DNA from: Ashinkailepas kermadecensis
Taxonomy: Eukaryota; Arthropoda; Thecostraca; Neolepadidae
Direction of reading: 5' to 3'
Length of the DNA stretch: 64,000 nt
NCBI GenBank assembly: GCA_034440615.1
Contig: JAOTOM010004827.1
Coordinates: 186,001-250,000 of the forward strand
A program made the position numbers and the translations under genes. Within the stretch, counting starts at the first letter, position 1. Every line of letters begins with the position of its first letter. This document shows positions 23,306 to 35,596 of the stretch, in pieces. A model generated the notes under the pieces. That model was not told the DNA's origin, did not search any database, and saw nothing but the letters and a program-made list of their open reading frames with translations.

Positions 23306-24721
23306 CTGTCCCTAGATACCATGCTTCTTAAAATAAAATATAAGTATCAAATGTCAAGCGCTACATCCTGACAGGTTATGTAGTCCATGTCCTGGGCAAC
23401 ATGGCGACTTTGGCAATAGGCGCGTTATTGGTCCAATACATAATATCTGCCATCGTCTAAGAAAGCAGGACCTCGGGTAGCATGTTAGCTGGGTGGGCAA
23501 GTGTCCTTCCAGTAGAATCAGCTTGAACCCAATCGGTTGAGTGTATACACCCAGCTAAAATCAGTAAAATAATAAGGCAGCTGGAAGACAAAGGTAGTCC
23601 GTGAGATCAGGCGCCTATCTCGCCAATACCGTTGCTATTCCGAACAGCTGTGTGGCTTGAGAATGTAGGCACCCTTTTGGGCCATTCGGGCAACGTTCTT
23701 CGTAATATGCGGAAAATTACTGGCTATATATGCTCCTCTGCTGAGATGAAAAGCACCTTTCCAGGCACTTAGATGCTTTGAGAATGCAAGCGTCATTCTG
23801 GGTCAGTCTATGCTCTCATCTCAGGGACATTTCGGATCTGAGATTGAACCTCACTAGTTCACTTTAGCACTTAGGGGTCTTGTTCTTCCGTCACGGGCAC
23901 TTTCAAATCGAAAGATCATCCCAGCCCTCTGACCATCAGGCACCCTGTTTATTCCTCAGCTGTTAGAGGTCCGCTTCCGCTGATATTCCTCTTTCCAGCT
24001 GGCATAGGCATTCCACAGGGACACGGAGCACATAAAACAGCACCCCTGAACAGGGGTGTTGTTTTATGTATTTCGTTATTTTTGGGAAAAGGTCTCTGTT
24101 TCATGACATTTTTTTTCGTCAGCCCCCCCCCACATTCAGAAACTTCTGGCTGCGCCACTTCCTAATTATGCCACTGAAACGTAGCATGATGAGTATTACT
24201 GGACAAACCTGGGCATCCTCAAAATCTCCCCCCCCACCCCCCGATACAGATTCTAGGTACGTCATTGGTCTTCAGCGTACGCATACCTATTCCATGCAAG
24301 GGAACACGAGCGCCAGGTCTCCTCTGCGTCAGCCCGGCGGCGGTCAAAGAGGAATAATCGGCCACAGCACCTATTAAAGCTGGATCCGCCCCTGTGGTAC
24401 TTAGACACTGAAATTGCCTATTCGTAAAACCAGTGACTCAGCTTAGAAATCACCGACAAGTAATTGCTTATTCGTAAAACCAGTGACTCAGCCTATAAAT
24501 GAACAAGTAACTTAATTCAGGGAGCATTCACTCCAATATCCTGCTCTTCACAAGCCAAATGCATAAACGCGGCCAATGCATGAACGCGGCCAATGCGGCG
24601 AGCAATTCATGTCCTACACTCACATGTGTCGCCGCTCTGGCGGATACACCTGGAAGCTTTCGGGCGGTGTCTCCCATTGGTAGACTACGGTGGAGGCGCG
24701 GAGTGAACCGTACGGCCGATT
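23306..24721. other. no gene; transposon ends and a palindrome
   Basis: A near-perfect palindrome lies at 24030-24069. Transposon-like termini occur near 24165 (TATGCCACTG) and 24394 (GGATCCGCCCCTG). Two direct copies of TATTCGTAAAACCAGTGACT lie at about 24419 and 24470. No exon is recognised. Confidence 0.5.
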
Positions 24722-25172
24722 ATAGCATGCGGTCGTCAGCTGATATTATAGGTTTTGAGCATTATAGGCTCCGAGCATTATAGATTATGTGCATTATAGG
24801 CTTTGAGCTTTAGCGGTTTTGAAGCACTAGCTGTTTCCAGAGTTATGCTTTCTGAATATTAGTTGAAACGAAGCATTATAGGAATTGAGCATTATAGGTT
24901 TCGAAGCATTATAGGTTTTGAGCATTATATGTTTTGAATGTTCCCACAGGACGTAGTATTAGAGGCTTTGAAGCATTATAGGATGTGGGTATTATATGTT
25001 CTGAACAACTATATGTTCCAAGGATTATGTGGTTTGAGGCATTATAGGTTTTGAGTATTATAGGTATTTAAAATTCCCCCAAGACGACTATTTAGAGGCT
25101 CTGAAGCACTATAGGTTTTGAGCATTATAGGTTCTGAAGCATTATAGGTTTTGGGTATTAGAGGTTCTGATA
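24722..25172 (-). repeat. right arm of the 450-bp inverted repeat
   Basis: Reverse complement of 21866-22318, reading AGCATTATAGGTTTTGA repeatedly on the plus strand. The inner 2.4 kb differs and contains other repeats. Weak similarity continues inward to about 24690. Confidence 0.88.
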
Positions 25173-26497
25173 TGTCCCCCATCACATTCTACTAGTATTT
25201 TGGACCAGAAATATCAAAGCATTGTCAGGGTGAGGCCGGCTCACCCTGAGCCCCATTTGAAAATACATTTTGAGAAAACAATGAGGAAAATGGAACTGTA
25301 TTGAAAAATGGAGTAGGTATTAGCTACCTATAGGTTAAAGCATAAAACATAAACTGAAAGCATAGCATAGTCAAGGTAATAGAACCGGTAGGCTTTTGGT
25401 GCTTTTGAAGCTAGTTATAGGAAATGGAAATAAAATTAGCATGTTTCATTTTTAGTAGAAATTAGCAGCAATCCAGTCATCCTACATATGGCTGCTTGCA
25501 AAATAGTGCTAGAGAAACCCACCGCTACCAAAAGATGAAGAGGGATCGTCCACGTCTTCTGCAACACATTCTGAGCTTTTCCTAAAAAGCTATCTACTTT
25601 TGGCAAGCCTATGCTACTCTTCTCCAATTCTAGTCTTCTTCGTTTGGCATTTCTGTCTGCCTGTGGCATTTTTGCTGAAATAGGTAGCAGGTAAAATAGG
25701 TACAAATTTTTATGGGTAAGATAGTATGTTGATGAGATACATACATATTAAACAAAACACATAGCCTAATCATTCCACCTACACAAAAATGGAGGACTAC
25801 AAAAAGATGGCATGCCAATAAGAATCAGCATTTTCACTGAATTAGCATTTTCCCTCTCCACTCTTGGGGTTTCATGCATCACCTGCAAATTTCAATATTC
25901 ACATCACAGTTCACACCTAATACAGTACCTACCTAATAATACAGAGTGAAAATAGTGCAGTGCGGTATTTTGGACAGGGGATATTTTACGGAATTTTGAC
26001 TGGTAGGCATTCAGGCAAAGGGCACACCTGCTCATTAATAAAAGTGAAATTTCATGGCAAGAAATGGTAAATGGACATGCAGGTTGATAGGAAGAAATAG
26101 GTAATAACAAGTGACAATTGTGAGGAAGGGCTGAGAAAAAGACTAATTCAATTTTTTTTGGCACTGGTGAGGATACTGTTGAGCTGAGGAGTGGTGGGAT
26201 TATAAATTGGAAGTGCCTGCAAATTTGGGCTTAAAATATTCCCTGTGATAGGGCAGTGCAAACATTGTCAGGGCTTGACAATATTGTCTACATGTTTAGC
26301 AGATCTACCTACATAGCTGCTGTGGGTACTAGATACCTACATTTCATTGTCATGGATTTACCTGAAGTTACCTGAAGATTTCATTGTCATGGATTTAAGG
26401 GAAGATAAGTAACTCCTAAGCAGAATGTCTACTGTTGGGGAAATAGGTAGTCACCACGTTGGGAAATGACAGGTATCTAGGTACCTATGTACCAAGG
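25173..26497. other. no feature recognised
   Basis: AT-rich sequence without supported genes. Open frames are short and of ordinary composition. Confidence 0.45.
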
Positions 26498-26741
26498 CAG
26501 GGGCGGATCCAGGGGGGCTAATTCGGCCATGCCCCCCCCCCCCCAAAGGGTCTGAAATTCACACTTTTGGGAAATAAAATGTCCCATACAGACGAATTTT
26601 TGCAAGTTAAATCTACAAAAATATTTTCTGATAAACCTTAAGCCTATTTACACCATTTCCGATGATAAAAATGGGGGTTATGGGGGGGTTCGACCTTGGT
26701 CTGCCCCCCCCCACCAAACCGACCCACCAGATCTGCCTTTG
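26498..26741. mobile_element. 244-bp hAT MITE (CAGGGGCGGATCCAGG end)
   Basis: The left end is CAGGGGCGGATCCAGG and the right end CCAGATCTGCCTTTG is an imperfect complement. The flanking 8-bp duplication is TACCAAGG (26490-26497) versus TACCAATG (26742-26749). Subterminal poly-C tracts occur at both ends. Confidence 0.8.
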
Positions 26742-28013
26742 TACCAATGGGACAGGACTGTAGGTAGGCTTTCCTAAAGTTTGCAGCAAAAGCTTATTAG
26801 AGATAAACAAAAACAGTATCCCAAAATTGGTTTCAGTTCAGGGTGTGGGCCTAAAACTAGATATAGGTACCCACAGACCTAGTGTAGGTAAGTGACAAAT
26901 ATTCCACCTAACAAACTAGTCCTTGCCACAAAAATGAGGTTATATGTAATGGCAGGTAATATTTTCCAGGAAGATTGAGGTTAATGTGATGGAAATTTTG
27001 GCCAGAAAGGTAGTTATTGTGACTAAAATTCATGTTGTGGGTACAAGTCATACCTTGACTGTCATTCAAGGAAATAACCAGGATTTTGTCCAGGAGGAAG
27101 GACCTAGGTAAAAAAGAACCCACAATTTCCTAGAAGGGTCCATCTGCAGCACCAAAAACTGACTTAAGAAATCTTAAAAATGGCACCAAAAATATGTTCA
27201 GTTGAATACTGCCTTCAATGGCCCCTGCACATATGATCTGCAAGTATAACATGTCTCGTCATGCTTGCAGGGGGCCCATTTCTGGGCTCATTTGCACATT
27301 TTTGCTCCAGAGTAGTGCCTTTGAAGTCTGCATCATGGAACCTCAAAAGGGCCCACAGAGGCTTCACTTAAGGAACAGTTGCCCTGATTGCCCCTCCCCA
27401 GCACCAAGTCCTTGATATCAGTGCAACTAGGTAGGTACCTCCCTACTTATTGTAGCCTGCAGTTAATCTGTCCTACTGAAAGGTAACCAGAATAGAGGTA
27501 GGTGGGAAACTAGGCTCTGGAGCATTCACAGCCTTTAAAAGTGCTATCTCGAACCAAGGCTGTTTCATAATAGGTTCAGGTAGACAGCTACAGGTACGCA
27601 GGTAGGTACTTTTTCTAAGGGCCTGAGCTACTGCTATCCAGACACCTGAGGAGGGTTATGCATGCGCAGACTGAAGAAGGTACATGAGCTTGAGACATAA
27701 CAGCCCAGTGATTTATAGTTTCAGGGTGGTGTAGGTACCTATAAACATAAAGTGCAAATATATGCCATCGTGCTTAACATAGTGCTTGTGCCCGCCTCAG
27801 CCTTGAATGGAGCTTCAGGCCGCTACAATTTTGGCGCGTAAATTGACTGAATACAATTTTTAATAAGAAACCCATGTTCGGCTAGATGTACCCAGGGCAA
27901 ACGCGCAAGAAAGTCCAGCTGTTCACTGATGGAACACTGAAAAGTGAGATTTAAGCAAGGATTTTTTGGGAGGCTGATACATTTTTTACGCCGAACCTAG
28001 GGGTAGGCGGGGT
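26742..28013. other. no feature recognised
   Basis: Mixed AT-rich sequence with scattered GTAGGTACCTA-type short motifs. No exon, RNA gene or complete element was identified. Confidence 0.45.
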
Positions 28014-28640
28014 AGGTATGTATCGTTCGATCGTTTAGGCCAAGGCCGATGGGCACTTTTGCGTCCAAACCCAAAAGGGCACTTTCTGCCGAGGGACACT
28101 TCTCGATCTCGACCTAGGGAGAGGAAGCCGGGCCCCCTGGGCACCACACACCGGTGCGCCTATAGGCACATGCCATAGGACAGGGCACAGGGTAGGGCAC
28201 AGGGCAGGGCACAGGGCAGGGCATAGGGCAGGACTCAGGGCAGGGCACAGGGCAGGGCACAAGGCAGGGCACAGGGCAGAGCACAGGGCAGGGCACAGAG
28301 CAGGGCACAGGGCAGGGCACAGGGCAGGACACAGGGCAGGGAATAGGGCAGGACAAAGGGCAGGGCAGAGTTCACGGTACAGCACAAGGCACAGGGCAGG
28401 GTACAGGGCAGGGCACAGGGCACTTTTAGATCAAAAGGGCACCTAATTGGGACAGGAAAGGGCACAGGGGAATGTCATTTTTAGGCCAAAAGGGCAGTCT
28501 TGGGCCCAAAGGGCACCTTTGGCACAGGCGGGGCACATAAGGCAGGTGATTCTTGGGCTAAATTTGGGACATTCCGGCCAAGAGGGCACTTTTCGGTCAA
28601 AAGGGCACTTTTGGCCAAAAGGGCACTTTGGTCTCATGGG
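28014..28640. repeat. 12-bp minisatellite (GGGCAGGGCACA) inside an AAAGGGCACTTTT repeat
   Basis: About twenty near-exact 12-bp units run from about 28165 to 28425. They are flanked by longer ~25-bp AAAGGGCACTTTT units at 28040-28080 and 28425-28635 and by a poly-G/poly-C junction near 28640. The Cys/Pro-rich open frames here are artefacts of the repeat. Confidence 0.85.
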
Positions 28641-28830
28641 GGGGGGGGGGGCCCCCCCCTCCGGTGCGCCTATGGCTACAACCCCTACCTTCTTAACGTA
28701 CAACATTTAATCTGGTGTCTGGGCCCGCCGGGCTCTCTGGACCTCGGGGCGCTCCTCTGCCTGGCGCGGACTGTTCTCCATCTCGGTTTGCTCGACCTAG
28801 TCGATGGGGATAGAGTGGGATTTTAGTTGG
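28641..28830 (+). repeat. dispersed repeat related to 4975-5330
   Basis: Carries GGTGCGCCTATGGCTACAAC, CCTTCTTAACGTACAACAT and CTCGACCTAGTCGATGGG, parallel to the minus strand of 4975-5120. Confidence 0.65.
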
Positions 28831-29741
28831 CGCCGGGAGGACAGTGGGGCTTCGGGGTGCGGGGATCATGGTTGATCCAGTCGGTAAAGTAATACCTTCC
28901 CCTTAGGCCGTGACTTAGATCAAAGTAAAAAAAAAAAAAAAGAAAAAAGGAGAGCAAGGCAAGAACCTGAAAAGAAACGCAAAAAGCATGGACCATGCTA
29001 CTACCTATAAGACTAGGCTGCATTTGAACTGATGGCATGTGGACAATCATTAAGTACACAAAATTGCGAGAAACTGACGTGGCGTGATGTGATAGGCTTT
29101 TAGCGACAGGTTGCAGGGTATCAGTTGTGCTGAAATCACTTGGTTCGGTAGTTGATGCCCAAATGGAATGGTACTGGAACTAGATGGAATTGGTGATTTG
29201 GGAAGCTGATCATGATTGTGATAGGTAGATAGGTACCTAGGTAAATCTGCAGCTGAAGGCAATTTCCGATTTTTTGGGATGCCTTTGTATAATGCAATGT
29301 TTATGCATGTGCTTAACATGATTGTGATGTGACCACTTAATTCCTTTGCAAATGCATAGTTTTCAGTTGGGAGGCAAAATAACACCCACAAAGGGGCTTG
29401 GAGTTGGGTAATAGCATGAAAAGTAATGTTCAAAATAAGAAAAAATGCAACATAACCGAACCTAACATAGCCTAACTTTCCATACATGAAAACATTTTTT
29501 TTAATGGGAAATTTCTGAACACTTAGAAAATTCAAATTACAAACACCTAAACTAAACTACCCAGCCAGCATTTCGACCCGGCCCCGACTGGGCACAGTGC
29601 GTGACTGGGCAAACCGACAGGGGCCAGCATGGCCCTGTCGACAAAACCTGAAACTTCAGCTCAGTGGGCAGCCCGACCGGGGCCCAACACGGGCCCAGTC
29701 CATCGCGCGATTTATATCAGACTCGCGTCCCCCCCCCCCCT
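28831..29741. other. no gene recognised
   Basis: Includes a poly-A stretch near 28930 and a GC-rich CGACCGGGGCC-type repeat patch at 29570-29710. An ORF on the minus strand (29050-29535) has no recognisable domain and is treated as chance. Confidence 0.45.
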
Positions 29742-31025
29742 CGGGTGCTACGTAAAAGGTATCTAAGCCCATGGAGGAGCCCGGGCTGTTAAAAAAACCG
29801 TGGCGTTTTCAAGGGGTGGAGGGGCACCCTTGGCGAGTCCGGTGGGGCCCTCCAGGCGACCGCCCCGAGGACAGGGATATAACCGATGGAACATTTAAGC
29901 GCATCTAACAGCTTGTGTGGGAAGGGCCCTTGAGACCTGAAGACATCCACCCGGAGGGCTAGCAATGGTCGTGAAGACAAGAGGGTCTGCCAGAGAGCTG
30001 GACTGCCCATGCCAGCTGGAATGGGCCCCTAATAGCTGAGGAATAGAGGGCGATTGAGGGCCAAAGAGGCCCGGGATGTTCTTTGGGTTTAAGAGCCCTT
30101 GATGGATGAACAGGGCCCTAAGAGCTGAAGAGGACTAGTGAGGGGCCACTCAGGTGTAAAATGCCGCCGAGGTGAGAACTAGACAGAACTATTAGGACTG
30201 TGATGGGCCCATACAATCGGGAGAGGGTCCTGGTGGATGAAGATCTCGTGATGGTCAGGGAGGACTGGACTGGGATTCTTGAGGTTGAGAGCGACCCATG
30301 ATGGATGAACAAGGTCCCCTAGGATATACAAATTAATTGTCTGGTGATTGACGTGAGGAATACCGAGGGCCAGCCCCAGAGCTAGCATATTTTCGAAACC
30401 ACAAGAACTGTCGATAACTAGGTTCCCTAGCAGCTCGAGAGGGCCCTTGAGGGCTAACAGAAGCCCCTGAGAGCTAATTAAGAATCCTAATTAGGAGTCT
30501 CCAAGTCTACCGATGGTTGCGAGGAATACTGAGGGCCAGCGTTAGAGACAACGCCCTTAAAGCTATAAAAACTGTCCAGGACTGGAAATGGTCCCTAACA
30601 GAGCTGTTAGCCGTTAGCCTCTCCAGCTCTGGAGAGGACCCCTGACGATTGAACACGGTTAGTGAGCGCTAGCGCACTGGACTGGGATGCCTAAGAGGCT
30701 CGGAAGGGCTCCCTATGATTAAAAAAAAAACAGGGACCCTGAGATCTAAAGAGTCCCTAAGGGCTGGTGATGGTTCTGATAAATACCAGTTTCGGAACTA
30801 GAATGTTCTTGCTAGCCTGAAAGACTGTCGAAGACCGGGGAGGTCCCCTGAGAGCTAGAGCATAACGGACTATGACGCTCCTGAGGCTTGAGAGGAAGAC
30901 TGAAGGATGAACAGAGCCACCTAAGAGCTACGGAGAGTTCAGATAGCTGGCGATGTTTGCCAAAAATTGTGAGGCCTTCCTCGGAGCTGCGGGATTCCCC
31001 TGAAAGCTAGTCAGGTTTATTCGAG
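29742..31025 (+). repeat. degenerate 25-30-bp repeat block 1
   Basis: Units carry GGGCCC-type cores followed by variants of GAGAGCTGNAGAGG. Individual units differ strongly, yet the block is collinear with 49350-51065: both start GGTGCTACGTAAA and both contain CCAGGCGACCGCC and AGCTTGTGTGG in order. They end near GCTGGCGATGTTTGC. Confidence 0.85.
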
Positions 31026-32258
31026 ACTGGAACTGTGAATTCAATACACTTTATGGCTCATCTGCATTTTGTGGTGTATTCCTATTCAGAACAGTATTTT
31101 CATCGAATTGATATATTATTCCTTCATTGTTTTGTATTAGTGTTCCGTTGACGTTTTTACTTTTGTGGAGATGCTTTGGTGGGGGTGCTTACAAGCTAGT
31201 TTCATATCGAAGGTGCAAGATTTTGTCGAAACCAAAGGGGTTGTCAGTTTCTGTTGAACATGAATATGGAATCCTGCCAACTTCATGGATGTTGCAGACG
31301 AGCTTGTGCGGTAGTTTGGTATGTTCCACGGTTGAAATCTCAACTTAAGCATTCAGATGTTTCACGTTTATTGAAATTGAATTATCAAACAAAAGCAATA
31401 TCAACAATTACGCATCCCATAACCTCAGCAATACAACGAATGAACCATTTGCAGCTGCAAAGCATTGGTAATACTAGAACAAAGTTGTAGTGAGAATTAA
31501 TGCTAATACTGAAAACTACCACGCCCACAGCGAGATTCCCGTCTTTGGCATTGGAACAAAACATATATACAGACAGAAAACATCAACGTAAATACAAACT
31601 GAATTACGAACATGTATCTTTGGAATCACAATGTAACATGGCAGGTCTACAACCTATGACTAAAACAATGGAAAGCAGTGCTGATATTCCGAAGAATGCA
31701 CGTGTCAGGATGTTAATCTATATACCCTTGAGAGGGCAATTGTCCACTCAACGGTTGATTTTCCCAGTCCTCATCGTCTTCCATATTTGACATTGGATCC
31801 CATATATACCTTCAAGCATCGTAGCTAATATAAGCATTACCCCCCCCAACTGGTTTTCATAAAACATCGCCCGCGCAACAAATCATCATACCCATGTTGT
31901 CCATGAAATTCTAAAGTCATGACTAAAGGGTACTAAGTACGTTTGCAATGCACTGCCCGGCGGAATGTGATTGCACGGCGTACGCATTTGATCCCCTTCA
32001 CCAAAACAGCGAGGCCCCAGTGGCGTCCCAGAGTACGGACGGCACAGCAGTGTACAGCCGAGATTAGCGCCCTCCACAACATAGAGAAGTAGCGAGACAA
32101 AGCTACAGTCACACAGCCCCTGCACCCAACACGGTGCCAACGGGTAGACAGCTGCAGCGCCTGTGCCGACTGTGGTCCCAGTCGGACCAGCTATCGCAGC
32201 GGACCAGATCCGCCGGTGGGCGCTGCTGCCGTGCCGACTGCGATCCCAGCCGGTCCAT
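31026..32258. other. presumed 3' flank/UTR of the TEX14-like gene
   Basis: Downstream (minus strand) of the TAG at 32261. The first AATAAA on the minus strand lies near 31366-31371, about 890 bases past the stop; its use is unproven. No other gene recognised. Confidence 0.4.
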
Positions 32259-33941
32259 CTATCTGTCCGCCACCACCACCTGCGTGTGCACCTGATCGGC
32301 AACGACAGTGCGCCGACGGACGTCGGCCGAGCCGTCGGCCAGGTCGGTGTTAGTGCACGTCACCGTGCAGCGGCCGTCGACGCCGGCGCGCGTCTGCACG
32401 CACGTGCGGAAGCCGCGATCGCACGCCACCTGGAACAGACGCACGCGGCTGCCGTCCGAGCGGGTGGCCTCGGAGCTGGCGACTAGCGGCGAGCCAGCCA
32501 CCAGCTCGCAGCTGGTCTCGCTGTCGGACAGCTCGTCCTGACTTTCGCCGCTGCTGCTGGGCAACTCCATGCTGAGTGGCGAGGCTCGGCCGCCGTCGTC
32601 CAGACACGGCTGTTGGCGCAGCGGCGGCAGCGCCGGCGGCGGCGGAGACTTGCGCACCGGCGGCGGCGGCGGCGGAGACTGGTGCGCCGGCAACAGCTGC
32701 AAATGCGCCTGCTCCACGTCGGGACTGGCCAGGTCGTCGTCGTAGTACTGCTCGCCGTCGCCGTCGGCCGGCAGCTCCAGCACGTGCGCCTGGAACGTCA
32801 CGTTGTGCCGGTGGCAGCTGCCGCTGGTGGATGGAGACGCCGCAGGCCGCTCGGGCGTCGACGTGGTCGCCGGGACAGTGGCGCCCGCACACAATGACCG
32901 CCGGAAGCTGGGGTATGTGACGCCCGCAGACCGCAGCCGGAACGGCCGCGGCTGAGTCAGTAGGAAATTGGGAACGGTGGCCGCCGGTGGCGGTATGGTG
33001 CGACGCAGCAGCAGCGCAGAGTTGAGCCGCCTCGGCAGGCGCAGCGTGCTCTCCGACTGGCTGTTCACGATGACGCCGCCACTCTGGCCACTGAAGAACT
33101 CGCGGCGCGCTGCGAAGTTGCTGCGACTGTGGGCACTCATCCGCTCTTCGTTCGACGCCATCGGAGACTGGCTGTGGACGGCACAGGCGCCGATCACGCC
33201 GCTAACCTCCTGCCCTGTACTGCCAGTGCTGAGCTCAGTCTGTCCAGTGATGTCCGTGCTACTTCGTGTCTGTCCATCACCGACTGTCTTCCTCTGATCT
33301 TGTCCATTGGTGGCCGTGCTGCTTTGCGTATGTCCACGACTGGCGGTCTTTTGGAGTTCCCGCCCATCGCCGGAAGTACTGTTCAGCGGCGGTCCATTAC
33401 AGGAGCTGGTTTCTGGAATCCGGCCGTTACCGACAGCGCTGTTCAGTCCCGGCGCTACAGACGAAGTGCTGCTCAGTACCTGCATGTTAGTTGAAGTGCT
33501 ACTCAGCCCCTTCCTATTTGTGGAAGCGCTGCTCAGCGCCTGTCCATCGGTGGAAGCACTGCTCTGGCTCCGTGCCTCGGTGACAGTCCCGCTCTGGCCC
33601 TGACCCTCAGTGGAATGTGTGCTCCTGCCCTGCCCGCTACCGACAGCAGCCCGGCCGACCGTTGGCCGTGCACGGGGACGCGATGAGCCCAGTTCCTCAG
33701 TGGTCTGGCCGCTCACCACAGCAGCGGCAGCGGCCGGCCGCACTTGAGCTTCGCGACGGTGCCACCGCACGGCGCCAGCGGCGCACAATGGCAGGTGAGC
33801 CGGCCGCACCATGCGTGACACGCCCCGACAGTCGGACACGAGCGGGCCGACCTTGGCTGGAGGGCTTGCCGGCCGGAAGGAGCGGATGGGTGAATCGGGT
33901 GCATGACCCGCGTCCGTCCGGGCGGTCGCCGGGCGGTGGCC
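32259..33941 (-). CDS. TEX14: TEX14-like exon 3, C-terminal low-complexity region and stop
   Basis: The 1683-base terminal coding exon encodes 560 residues and ends in TAG at 32261-32259. Acceptor GATTTCAG/GGCCAC precedes 33941, and a TGA immediately upstream of the acceptor rules out a longer open frame. Residues encoded by about 33640-33205 form imperfect 13-residue Ser/Thr/Gly/Gln repeats. Next come a basic stretch, a poly-proline segment (HQSPPPPPPVRKSPPPPALP), an acidic serine-rich patch (SSSGESQDELSDSE) and a more ordinary C-terminal 60 residues containing three cysteines. No strict GPPxxxY CEP55-binding motif was found in the predicted protein. Fusion to exons 1-2 is inferred from matching phase. 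Confidence 0.65.
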   Translation of the reverse strand, partial: GHRPATARTDAGHAPDSPIRSFRPASPPAKVGPLVSDCRGVSRMVRPAHLPLCAAGAVRWHRREAQVRPAAAAAVVSGQTTEELGSSRPRARPTVGRAAVGSGQGRSTHSTEGQGQSGTVTEARSQSSASTDGQALSSASTNRKGLSSTSTNMQVLSSTSSVAPGLNSAVGNGRIPETSSCNGPPLNSTSGDGRELQKTASRGHTQSSTATNGQDQRKTVGDGQTRSSTDITGQTELSTGSTGQEVSGVIGACAVHSQSPMASNEERMSAHSRSNFAARREFFSGQSGGVIVNSQSESTLRLPRRLNSALLLRRTIPPPAATVPNFLLTQPRPFRLRSAGVTYPSFRRSLCAGATVPATTSTPERPAASPSTSGSCHRHNVTFQAHVLELPADGDGEQYYDDDLASPDVEQAHLQLLPAHQSPPPPPPVRKSPPPPALPPLRQQPCLDDGGRASPLSMELPSSSGESQDELSDSETSCELVAGSPLVASSEATRSDGSRVRLFQVACDRGFRTCVQTRAGVDGRCTVTCTNTDLADGSADVRRRTVVADQVHTQVVVADR

Positions 33942-35040
33942 CTGAAATCACGCAGGTACGCGTGGCGTAACCGGCACACAGGCAGCTCGCTCCAAGATGC
34001 AGCGACAAAGCTATGCGAATATCGTTACACTACAAAATTAGATTGCAACCGAACCATGAGTCAGCGAATCACAGCCAAGTTAGTTCAACACAATTAGGGT
34101 ACAGCAAAAGCGCTGCCGGCATACTGGTATTTTGTAACTACGAGGAACAGGACGTTGGATTTCGCTACCGATAATAGTTATCAGGTTTAACGATGGACAA
34201 CATTCCTCAGGGCATGATACGAAGAACAGTTTTCGGCACCTGACTACAGAGGGTAAGTACTCGGATCTTTCCGGAGACCAGAGTCCTTGTTTCTGACTAC
34301 ATAGTCAGCACCTCAGATTCTACTAGTCTTCGGATTGCTAGTAAGCAGTCCTGGGACAACCACGGATGGTAATTTTTTTATCTGACGGAGAGCGGGAGAA
34401 AGTTTTCAAATCGAAACAGAAACGAGTTTTAGAACCTGAGGGTCAGGAGAGTTTTCAGACCTGGCTGGATCCGGCGGGCGGTAGAGCTGGGACTTGGAGC
34501 ACAGGTTCGGTCGGGTAATCAGGCAAAACCTTGGGCAGCTCTCGCGAGGCTGCCGGCAGCAGCATCTGCTCGGCTCTGGCCGGCGGCGGGATCTGAGGCT
34601 GAGTCCGGCACCCCGACGGGACCTGAGGCCCAGCTCGGGATCCCGGCGGAGCTGGGGAGCCAGCCCAGGACGCCGGCGAGGGTCGGGGGCCGGGAGAGTA
34701 GGCCGGCAGCAGGTCGTACATGTCCAGCTCGGCCATGAGCTGAGTTAGACTCGCGCTGGACGAAGGACTGGGACTGAAGCGCGGTTTGCGCGGCGCCTGC
34801 GAGAGCAGAGAGCCGTTGTTACGACACCGGAGTGGCGCTGGGTTAGGGTTATGATGTCACATGCAAGTGCAGTCTGTTACAGATGCGATGACGTAACACG
34901 TCGGAGTCATAAGTGCTAATGCGAAACTGTCCGCAGTTGGCAGGATTAGAAGTTGCTTCAGTTACACGTATCGAACAGTTTCTTTGCTGCATTCTGCTCC
35001 CAGATACACACACGCGCGCGCGCACCCGCACGTGTACACA

Positions 35041-35138
<98 letters not shown>

Positions 35139-35524
35139 TACATACATACATACATACATACATACATACATACATACATACATACATACATACATACATA
35201 CATACATACACACACATACATATATATATAGGGGACGAGTGGTCTAGGGGTAAGATGCTCGTCTAACAATCGAAAGATTGTGGGTTCGAATCTCACCTGT
35301 CGCTACTCTTCGCCCGCGACCAATCGGCGTGAGAGATTGACGACGCTATATGACTCAACGGTCGACGTGTCGTAAAACCAATAACCAACCAACACACACA
35401 CACACACACCTATATATATATATATATATATTGCTACTTCAAGCTGTTACTTAACAACTTTGCGTGTGTACCACGTATACGGGAGGAGACTCGAGCTTCG
35501 CCCTTGCTCGCAATTAGGTATCTG

Positions 35525-35596
<72 letters not shown>

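Noticed and set aside
22881..23331. Long open frames on both strands rich in Ser/Leu/Cys or Arg
   Set aside because: They follow entirely from the CTGTCT/CCGTGT simple repeat and have no non-repeat portion.
28035..28465. Cys/Pro/Leu/Ala-rich minus-strand open frames
   Set aside because: Translation of the 12-bp GGGCAGGGCACA minisatellite in three frames.
35231..35300. Functional tRNA gene
   Set aside because: A and B boxes and a T arm are present, but the anticodon arm does not form a normal 5-bp stem with a 7-base loop and a SINE body follows.
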